Assembly (NCBI RefSeq): GCF_948329515.1
Contig: NZ_CAOJCN010000015.1
Span: forward strand, 1-64,000
Source: Cohnella rhizoplanae
GTDB taxonomy: Bacteria > Bacillota > Bacilli > Paenibacillales > Paenibacillaceae
Length of the DNA stretch: 64,000 nt
Reading direction: 5' to 3'
Both the position numbers and the translations under genes were made by a program. Numbering within the stretch: the first letter of the stretch is position 1; every line of letters starts with the position of its first letter. Positions 1-8,700 of the stretch are shown here, in pieces. A model generated the notes under the pieces. That model had not been told where the DNA came from, did not search any database, and saw only the letters and a list, made by a program, of their open reading frames with translations.

Positions 1-1096
1 TTCCAACGGGAAGAATGAGAAGCGGCTTCGTGCCGAGCGGGAAGTTGATGACGTAGTCGATCAGCCCTTGCGAGAATCCCGCTCCGAGCTTCACGCCCAT
101 CGCCGTCATGATAAATCCGCTGAGACCGGTCAGAAGGGCATGAATCACGAACAAAAACGGAGCGGCAAACATAAAGGCAAATTCAATGGGCTCCGTAATC
201 CCCGTCAAAAAGGATACGACCGCCGCGCCTCCGAAGACGGAAGCGATGTCTTTCCTCCGCTCCGGCTTGGCCGTGTGAATGATCGCGAGCGCGGCACCCG
301 GAAGCGCGAACATCATAATCGGGAAGAATCCGGTTATGAACATGCCCGCCGTCTTATCCCCTGCAAAGAAACGCGTCAGATCGCCATGAACGACATTGCC
401 CGCCGCGTCCGTATACGAGCCGATTTGAAACCAGGCGATGGAGTTGAGGATATGGTGCAGGCCGAATGGAATGAGAAGACGGTTCGAAGCCATGTAGATC
501 AAGGAGCCAATGCCGCCCAGATCGACCACCCACCTGCCGAAGACGTCCAACCCTTGCTGAATCGGCACCCAGATGACGCCCAAGACGAGACCGACGATAA
601 CCATGGCGAACGAAGTCACGATAGGCACGAATCGTTTGCCGCTAAAAAATCCGAGCCAATCGGGCAGCTTGATTTTGTGGTACTTGGCGTATAGGGAAGA
701 GGCAACAAGCCCTGCGATAATGCCGCCGATCACCCCCATATTTATTTTGGCGTCCTCTCCTACGAACGCAAAGGCGACGGGCACGGCCTCCAGTACGTTC
801 GCAAGCACTTGATAGGCAATGACGGCCGCAAGCGCGGCGACAGCGTCTCCCGCAAGCCCGATCGCAACGCCGATGGCGAAGATCAGCGGGAGGTTACCGA
901 ATATCGCCGAACCGCCGGCATTGAGGAAGGGCGCCAAGTAATGGTTCAACCATCCCCCGACATGACTGCCCAGACCAAGATCTTTTACGTAGTCGATATT
1001 TCCGAATCGCAGCAAGAGCGAAGCGGCAGGCAATGAAGCGATGGGAAGCATAAGGGCCTTTCCGATTTTCTGCAAAAAAACCAGCATATCTTTCAT
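1..1096 (-). CDS. PTS transporter EIIC component, NagP/PtsG type (partial)
   Basis: Membrane permease domain of a phosphoenolpyruvate-dependent sugar phosphotransferase system of the glucose/N-acetylglucosamine family; it imports and phosphorylates the sugar together with EIIA/EIIB. About 365 residues are visible and the 3' end lies outside the window. The start is the ATG at 1096, behind a GGGG-type ribosome site. The product begins MKDMLVFLQKIGKALMLPIA, typical of NagP-like EIIC proteins, and contains the family signature GITEPIEF in the last third plus several hydrophobic segments. The N-terminus (LLLRFG) is closer to GlcNAc-type than to glucose-type permeases, but substrate cannot be settled from sequence. 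EIIB/EIIA domains, if fused, would be beyond the edge. Expression should depend on the antiterminator leader upstream (1231-1354). Confidence 0.9.
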   Translation of the reverse strand, partial: MKDMLVFLQKIGKALMLPIASLPAASLLLRFGNIDYVKDLGLGSHVGGWLNHYLAPFLNAGGSAIFGNLPLIFAIGVAIGLAGDAVAALAAVIAYQVLANVLEAVPVAFAFVGEDAKINMGVIGGIIAGLVASSLYAKYHKIKLPDWLGFFSGKRFVPIVTSFAMVIVGLVLGVIWVPIQQGLDVFGRWVVDLGGIGSLIYMASNRLLIPFGLHHILNSIAWFQIGSYTDAAGNVVHGDLTRFFAGDKTAGMFITGFFPIMMFALPGAALAIIHTAKPERRKDIASVFGGAAVVSFLTGITEPIEFAFMFAAPFLFVIHALLTGLSGFIMTAMGVKLGAGFSQGLIDYVINFPLGTKPLLILPVG

Positions 1097-1230
1097 CCCC
1101 TTTACCGGTCGTCTTTCGTTTTCACTATCTCGTCTCTTTGTAATCGCCAACTCCATGACGGTGCCGTTATCGGCGTCCCCTCTCTCATCAAGCCCCCATG
1201 GCGGCCGTGCATCCGTTTGCAAGCAGGAAA

Positions 1231-1280
1231 CAAAAAAAGCCAAAGATCCAAATTCCCCGAAGGGAGTTCGATCTTTGGCT
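1231..1280 (-). terminator. Leader terminator of the PTS gene
   Basis: On the minus strand an 11-bp perfect stem (AGCCAAAGATC paired with GATCTTTGGCT) closes a 21-nt loop and is followed by a run of seven Ts. It sits between the promoter and the PTS start, so transcription should stop here unless an antiterminator intervenes. Its 5' arm overlaps the RAT-like element at 1279-1304. Confidence 0.85.
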
Positions 1281-1304
1281 CATGCCCGTAAACGGTAACA
1301 CGCC
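1279..1304 (-). promoter_or_regulatory. RAT-like antiterminator site (GlcT/LicT/SacY family)
   Basis: On the minus strand the sequence GTGTTACCGTTTACGGGCAT followed by GAGCC matches the ribonucleic antiterminator pattern bound by BglG/SacY/GlcT proteins (GTTACnG, short loop, GGGCAtGA). Its 3' end shares bases with the 5' arm of the terminator, so the two structures exclude each other. This is the layout of B. subtilis ptsG and sac/lic leaders. No antiterminator gene is in the window; it may lie beyond the left edge or elsewhere. Confidence 0.75.
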
Positions 1305-1325
1305 GATGCATTTTTAATTGTTTTT

Positions 1326-1354
1326 AATATAGCCTAACTCATTAACGAAGTCAA
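1326..1354 (-). promoter_or_regulatory. Sigma-A promoter of the PTS gene
   Basis: The minus strand reads TTGACT, 17 nt, TATATT, a near-consensus vegetative promoter. It is placed so that a transcript would start near 1319 and run through the RAT and terminator before the start codon at 1096, giving a leader of about 220 nt. Confidence 0.8.
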
Positions 1355-1387
1355 TAATTATTTGACTCTCATTTGTCAACACTCCAC

Positions 1388-2380
1388 CTATTTTCCAAGG
1401 CTGAAATTCGTGACTTGCAGCGAATTTGTGCCCTGGTAAGCATTAAAGTTCCAGAACCTCACAACATTGCTCTTTACGGTGATGCCCGCAAAATAACCGT
1501 CGGACGCGGCAGGAGCCTTAAATGAAGTTTTTGAAAGCACTTTGAAATTTTCGTCTATGGCTTGGATGGAAAAAGGATCGCTGGATTCATAAGCATAAAA
1601 TTTTCCGCTATCATAGAATGAAAGCCCCCGATAGATCCAATCGTACCCGCGCGCATCGTACTGCATGTCTTTCTTATAGATATTGAAGACGGTTGTAACG
1701 GCGCCCCTGAAAATAAGACGGTCTCGTTTCGAGGTCAAGACGATTTCCGAACCGATGTTGCCCTTTATCCTATTTTTCGGATCGTCGATTTTCAAAGGCT
1801 TCGAAAGCTCGCCCTCGAAAACAATCTCGTACTTCCCCTTTTCAGTTTCATAGATTACGCCTGAACGGTCATTCGTATCAATCGGGAAAAACTTCCTCGC
1901 CGTTGAATAGGCATCCGCCGGTTTGTCCCAGACATGCAGCGTTTTTTGACTTGCGAGCCGACCGTCTTCCAAATCGACCGTTGCGACTTGAAGGCTCTTT
2001 TTATCTCCGAAAAAAACATAGTTGTTCACGAAAACGATGGATTTCGATGAGCCGTCGCCGGTTTCATTAAAGGTAAGCACTTCTTTGCCGCGAAAGAGCC
2101 ACTTATTCTTTTTCGCCACGCTCATATAAATGTGCTGACCATCGGGCGAGTATATAGGCGACCAGGTAACGATGGTATAGTCGCCTTTTTCCTGCACTTT
2201 TAAGTCACTGTTATACGCTACGAACGTCCGCTCTGGATCAAAAGGTGCCGCACCGAACTGACGACTGATCGATGATGACTTCACAGCCGTGGATTGAGCT
2301 GCGTGCACAGGGGAGCTGGCCGCATAGGAAAGTAAGAAACAGATTAATAGCAGTATCCTGGTTCCTTGGCGGATCAACAT
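1388..2380 (-). CDS. Secreted protein of unknown function, WD40-like motifs
   Basis: 330 residues. The N-terminus is a classical Sec signal peptide (basic MLIRQGTR, hydrophobic core, likely cleavage after SSPVHAA), with no lipobox cysteine. The mature part is rich in short beta-strand-like segments and contains one TolB/PD40-like motif (SPIYSPDGQHIYMSV), suggesting a beta-propeller or similar beta protein outside the membrane. The ATG at 2380 is preceded by an AAGGAG site 8 nt away, which supports this start. It is transcribed toward the PTS promoter and I see no clear terminator after its stop. I do not recognise a specific family. Confidence 0.75.
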   Translation of the reverse strand: MLIRQGTRILLLICFLLSYAASSPVHAAQSTAVKSSSISRQFGAAPFDPERTFVAYNSDLKVQEKGDYTIVTWSPIYSPDGQHIYMSVAKKNKWLFRGKEVLTFNETGDGSSKSIVFVNNYVFFGDKKSLQVATVDLEDGRLASQKTLHVWDKPADAYSTARKFFPIDTNDRSGVIYETEKGKYEIVFEGELSKPLKIDDPKNRIKGNIGSEIVLTSKRDRLIFRGAVTTVFNIYKKDMQYDARGYDWIYRGLSFYDSGKFYAYESSDPFSIQAIDENFKVLSKTSFKAPAASDGYFAGITVKSNVVRFWNFNAYQGTNSLQVTNFSLGK

Positions 2381-2471
2381 GAGTCTTTTCTCCTTCAGTC
2401 ACTCTGTTTCTTTAGGGTTCGTTCCATAGTAGCCATGGGTAACAGATCAGCGTATCATGGGTATCAGCCGT

Positions 2472-2757
2472 TCATGGATACCCTCCTCGAGATTTTCTAA
2501 GGACCAGCGATACGATGATAATCAAAGAACCAACCGTTCCGAATGGATCGTACCCTAACGTTAACGCCGAACATACAAAAAGCCCGATCCATCCCCAGTT
2601 CTGCCGAAGCGCCAATCCTAACAGGCATGCCAGCCACGCGGTCCCCAGCACGATGAAGGCACGCTTTAATCGTGAAGCTGTCTTTTTTATCGTCGTACGT
2701 ATAGGAGACGGGCGCGAAGGCGTTGTTGCTCGCGATCTTGCCCGGCGGCGCGGTCAT
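2472..2757 (-). pseudogene. Small membrane-protein ORF, apparently frameshifted
   Basis: Two overlapping minus-strand frames together look like one small protein of about 94 residues. The upstream frame starts with ATG at 2757 (MTAPPGKIASNNAF...) and loses plausible sequence after a run of six As. The +1 frame then continues through two convincing membrane helices (LKRAFIVLGTAWLACLLG and GTVGSLIIIVSLVL) to a stop at 2472. The downstream frame has no good start of its own. This is either a decayed gene, a homopolymer sequencing error or a frameshift site. It lies 40 nt downstream of the giant SLH gene. Function unknown. Confidence 0.35.
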
Positions 2758-2797
2758 CGCGCCTTGCGTCCCTTCGATTCGATTCGTTCAAATTAAG

Positions 2798-5700
2798 CTA
2801 ATGGACTGCGTCCCGTCGCTCGACGATCCGCTTGACCAGCACGGCGGCTTGCGCGCGGGTGGCAATGCCGGACGCGTCGAACCGATTGGCGTTCGCACCG
2901 CGCAGCAGACCGGACTTGATGGCCGAAGCGGCCTCGGCGCGAGCCCAAGGACTGATCTCGTCTCTGTCCGCGAACGGCTGCAGCAGCGCCGCGATCTCTG
3001 TATCCGACGCCGCCGCCGCATCGGGCAAGAGCTTCGTATAAGCTCTCCAGGCCATCACGGACATTTGCTCGCGGGTAATCCGTTCGTTCGGCAGAAACTT
3101 GCCTGAACCGTCGCCGTTAATCAAGCCAAGGGCAGCTGCCTTCCGCACCGAGTCGTAATACCAGTCGCCCGGCTTCACGTCGTCAAACGCGATGCCCTCC
3201 GTATCCGGTGCCTTCTCGCCGAAGATGCGCGCGAGCAGCGCCGCGAATTCCGCGCGGGTCACGCTTCGATTCGGCTGGTAGGCATCTTCTGACACGCCTT
3301 TCACGTACAATCGAGCGGCTAGCCAGTCGATGTCCGCCTTTGCCCAATGCTTCTCCATATCCGCAAATGGACTCGTATATACCGCACCGCCGTAGTAAGC
3401 CGAGCCGTCCGCTTCGTTGCCAAGGGCAAGCGCCGCAGCTCCCTGCGCTTCGGAGACGAACCTCCAGCTCTGGCCGGCCGGATCGTAGCGGTACAGTCCG
3501 TTCGCGCCGGCGTTCGCGGTACCGGCCCATTGAACGACGAGCGCATCCGGCTGACTGGCGGCCAGCGGGATCGGATTCGAATCCTCTTCCGCCGTCAGAG
3601 CCAACCGGTACAGTCCGGTTCGCGCCTCCATTCCGTTCGAGCCGGCTAGCAGGCGTTCTAGCCAAGCCGATTCGTCGCTGACCGCAGCCCGGTTGACGAT
3701 CAGGTGAACGAGCCTCGTCTTGTCGCCGACGCCCTGCCAGCCATCCGTGCGTACGGTGACGGTGAGCGATTCGGCCTTGAGCAGCACTTTCGCTTTGGCC
3801 CCGGCAAGCGCGCGATACGCTTCGGCTGGGATGACGATGTCATAGGAATCGTGCCCGGCAGGCGCCCTAAGGTACAGCGCCGTTCTGTCCTGCCCTGCTT
3901 TCAGCGCAGCCAGCACCCTGGCGGCCTTCAGCTTGACGACCGCTTGCTTGCGTCCGTCCGCCTCCTTGCCCGTCACTTCGGCATCTCGGCCGATGTCGGC
4001 GGGATCTCCGTCATTCGGCCCGCCGTTGCCGCTGCCCGTACCTGGATCGGGACCCGGTCCAGGTCCCGGCCCCGGTTCGGAGACGCGCACGATTTTTAGC
4101 GTGTAGACCTCATGAATGTCCGGGTAATTCGCGGCCTCGGTCTCGATCGGAATCAGACCGTCGCTCGGAATGCCGACCGTACGGAACTCGCCGTCCGCGA
4201 GCGGCACGTCCCGTACGGATAGCTTGCCACCCGTTTGCGCCAGAGTCGCTTTCACCTTAACCGTCGCGGCGTCCGCTCCGACTTGCACCGTGTATTCGGT
4301 ATGGTCGGGGGAGAACGCTTCGGTCAGCTTGCCGCCCTCGAACTCCAGCCCGCTCAGCCTGGCGTTCGGGCCGGACAGCCGAAGCGTCGATTCGGCGCTC
4401 GGATTGCCGAGGGCATCGGCTGCCGCGCCGGCCGCAAGATGAATCTCGACGCCGTTCGATTCGGAGATCGGTCCGCTGAGCGTCAGAATCGCAGCCTGCG
4501 TCTGTCCGCCCTTGGCAGGCATTTGTACGACGGCGGATTGAACCGTGCGGTCCGTGCCGCTCAAGGTGAACGCTTCTGGCGCAAGGAGCGCCCCCTGCGA
4601 CAATGGTTCATTGAACAGGATCCGGATCGCGGCGTTGCCTCCCGTCGCCTCCGCCGTTGTCGGCATCGGCCCCGTCGCGTCACGGACGACGGCCTTGACC
4701 GTCTGAGTCGTACCGACCGGCATCTTCACGTCCGCGTAGCTGACGAACGGCGCAGGCAGGATGTCGACGCCGTATTCGGCTCCCTCCGCCAATACGCCAT
4801 CGTTCGGCGTGAACCGAACCTTGCGTGCCAGCTTCGCGCCGCCTGCATCTTGCGCCTCGATATATGCAGCGGTTCCTGCTACGGCTCCTTCCGGACCGGT
4901 CACGACGATCGTCCCTTCGGCGATCGCCGCGTCCGCCTTCAGATACTTGCTGAACGTCACATCGACATAGCCTTTGGCTTCGCCGCTGCCGGCGATCGCC
5001 TCGATCCCGACGACGGTCGGCGGCGCCTTCGAGACAAGCCCCGCATTGACGTCGAAGTGCGGAGGCGGCACCTTCAGTTCCACGCTGTACGTCGTCTCAT
5101 AACCCGGCTTTTCCCAGGCAACCTTCCAGACGCCCTCCGGGACGTCCCAGCCGTATCGGCCTTGGGCGTCGGTGTATTGCGGATTGATCTGCCCGTAATC
5201 CGGCGCGTCGTTCCACACCTTCCACATGCCCGAGCCCGATTCCTTGAAGAGCACGGTCGCCTTCACCTGCTCCAGTCGGTTGGCGGGCACCGCTTCGTAC
5301 ACGTAGCCGCTCGGATCGTAGATCCATTTGATGCGGGCCTTCTTCTTCAGTTTTTTCTTGTAAATATTCTCTTCTTCCGGATCTTCGAGGTCTTCGTCGT
5401 CGTCGTGACAGCTCGAAGGATCCGTCGGCCCCGCCGATCCGACAAGTCCGATCTGCTCGTCGACATAGCTGTCAATCTTGTTGGTGACGTATTTGCTCGC
5501 GTAGCCGCCCAGGAACCCGATCGGTCCCTCGAGCATCATCGCGCCCGTCCAGGCGCCGAGCGCGGTTTTCGCGATCTCGCCGCCGACCGTCGCCAGCAGC
5601 GCCTTGCCCGCCTGTTCGCCGGTCGCCTCCATATTTTCCGGGCAGACCGTCGAGGATTCGATGTTCTCCATGATTTTCATCACTTTGCCGGCATAGCCCT

Positions 5701-8700
5701 TGTAGCCCTCGTATTGATCCTTAATCGAGAAGAGCGGATCGGAAGCTTCCGTGGAGATCATCTTGTAGTCGCTGGATACCTGGATCATTCCCTGTTGGTA
5801 GGGCGTCGTCTCGATGCCCATCTCCTCCAGAACCTCCAGCGGGTCCAATCCATCTCCGTCGAACGCGGCCAGCGCGCGCACGCCCGATCGCACCTTGTCC
5901 GCGGGGAACAGGTACCCCTTTGGCATATAACCCTTCATGCTCACCTCGATGCCGTTCTCCGTCTCCATTGTCTCGAAGGTGACGTTGTACATCGGGATGC
6001 CCTCCGCCTCCGCCTGAACGATCTCTTCCACGGTCGGGAAGTAAGAGGTCGGCGTCAGATCGATGCGCTCGCTCGCTTCGAGCCGTATATCCTCCTCCTC
6101 GGGGAATTCGAACACGGCGCGTCCGGCGTAAACGTCGTCTTTTAACGCAAACGGCGTTTTTTCGGCGATTTTGAAATTCCGGAATGCAGGAGGCAGTAGC
6201 GCGTTCGTCTCTGCCTCGGTCGGGATCTCCTTGGTGATCACGGCCTTCGGCTTCACGGTGTCGTAGGCGACGTACAAGCTGCCGAGCGAATTGGGCGTTG
6301 ACGGCACCGTCGCCCAGAATTCGCCGTCGGCACGCTTCTCGGCCGTCACCGGCTGGCCGATTTGGCCGCCCAGGTACACCTTCACGTTTTTCACGCGGTC
6401 CGGCTTGTCGAACTTCAGGACGAAGGCGAACGGGTTGCCCGGCACGACCGTGTACGGCAGCTGCACCAACCCTTTTGCGACTTCCAGCCGTACCCACTTG
6501 CCATCCGGATACTGGACCATATCGATCGTTTGGAGCGTCGGCGCCGCCTCGTCGTAGCTCACCAACTTTTGCTGCGTGCGAATCGTTCGATCGCCCGTCA
6601 CCGCCTCGGCCCATAGCAGGTGCACATCCGAGCTGCCCGACGGGCTCAGCTGGATATCGCTCTGCCAGGTTCCGGCCGATGTCGCATTTACCGTGGCGAG
6701 CAGCATGTGCTCGTCATAAATGTTGACCCGGCTCGACGCCGGCGCGAGCCCGCCGACCTTGACGACAGACGAGGAGACCGTCTCCGGCGCCTCGATCGTG
6801 ACCGTCGGCGCTTCCAGCACGGCGGTGCCTATCGCTTCGTCCACTGCTTTACCCTCGGATGTGCCCGCGATCCGGGCCGGCAGCTTCGCGCGGCCTTGGC
6901 TATAGTCCGGAGCCAGCTTGGCCTGGAAAATAACCGTCCCCTTCTCGTACGCGGCAATGTCGCCAAGCTGGACTTCCAACGCTCCGTCCTTCACGACGGC
7001 CCTTCCGGCCTCGCCGTTCACGCGAACGAGAACCTCGCCGTTCTCGGACACAGGCGTTATGCCGTTCGGCAGCTCCACGCGAAGCACGGCGCCGCCGATC
7101 GCGTATTTCGCGCCGTTCTGATAGTACGCCCGCAAGTTCGCCACGGCTCCCGGCGACACCTCGCTCGGCTCCGCCATAAAGCCGTTGTATCTCGAGCTGG
7201 TGAAGTAGCTGGCCGGCGTTAACGTCAGCTTGCCGACGTTAACGGTTTCCCGCTCTCGAACGGTCACTTGGGCCGTTGCCGCGGACAGCGCGTTCGTATC
7301 CGGGTCTCTGCGCGTGACCTCCAGCTTGTAGGTTCCCGGCGTCGGTGCGTGTACGAGGAAGCTCCCCCCGCGGTAGCTTTGGGAATCGACATAAGCCTGG
7401 CCCTTGCCGGTGACTTCGTACAGCGACACATTCGTCCATACGTCGACATTGGCGTCGAAGCCGCCGCTAACGAACCCGCCCTTCTCTTCGACCCACAATT
7501 CCGCCGTCGCATTGGCGTTGGCATCCAGTACGACATGCGTGCACTGCATAAACGATCGCGTCATCGCGCCATTTACGCATACCTCGACGTTATCGCCGGG
7601 CAAGCCCTGAAGCATGACGATATTGTGGAAAAAGCTGACGCGGTTGCTCGTTTTTCCCTTCAGCGTGGCGCTGAACCGGAGCGCCTCCATATCGATCGGT
7701 CCCACCCAATCGCCGCCGATCGGCTTGAGGTGGACATTTAACGTGACCTGCCCCGTCGGGAAAGTCCACAGCGGAATATCCAGCGACTTCGTCTCGCCTT
7801 TGACGACGTCGGCCTTCAGGCCTTCTTCGGAAAAATAGTTAAACGAAGATTTCCCCGCCTGGATCGCGGCTTCTCCGGCGAACAGCGTTAATTCGTAGGC
7901 GCCGGACGGCCCCGTGTATGCTTTGCGGACGACCGGCTTGCCCTTATGCATCTGCGTGGCGGATACGAGCGCATTCGCGACCGGCTGGCCTTTGGGATCA
8001 AGCACCCTGCCCTTCAGCTTTCCCTCGGGCGTGCGCTCCAAGATCAGCTTGATCACCTGATCGCCGCCGACGACCTCGAACGTCATCGGCGTCATTTCGT
8101 CGTACGCCGTATTTTCCAGAACGGCCTTCACGGTATACTTGGGCGCAGCGTCCTCGAGCTCGATCGGGTCCGTGCGGCCATCTTCGTCCGTCACGGCCGA
8201 CGTCACATAGTTCTCCTGCGCTTCGTCCCACAGCTCCGCGTATATGCCGGGCACCGGTTTGCCGTCCGTGTCGCGAACCTCGAACGTCAGCCGGACCGGC
8301 TGCTTGACGGTCAAGGTCAACGTGGAGGTCCATCCTGCCGACACCTCGACGTCGGATTGCACGCCGAGCGTTTTACCGTCCCGCGACATGAGCGAGACCG
8401 TATAATCCTCGGCGGGCTTTAATCCCTCGAGCTTGACAGACTCGGCGTCCGCGAGCCTCACCGACGCGCCCTCTCCGTCCGGATTGGATACCGTTACATA
8501 GGCGTCTTCCAGTTCGATTTGACTCGGATTGTCGAACGCAACCTGCAGATTGCCCGGAATGACAACCGGCAAGCCTGCTGCCGTCTTCTCCACAGGTCCG
8601 CCCGAAGCCCCCTGCATAACGGCCGTCACCGACATAATGCCGGAAATGCCCTCCTTCACCGGGAACGTCGCCTTGTATTCGCCCGATCCCGAGTTCGTCT

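Noticed and set aside
4235..6145. Plus-strand 600-residue reading frame opposite the SLH gene
   Set aside because: Arginine-rich translation with no recognisable domain, opposite a well-supported minus-strand gene; a GC-bias shadow.
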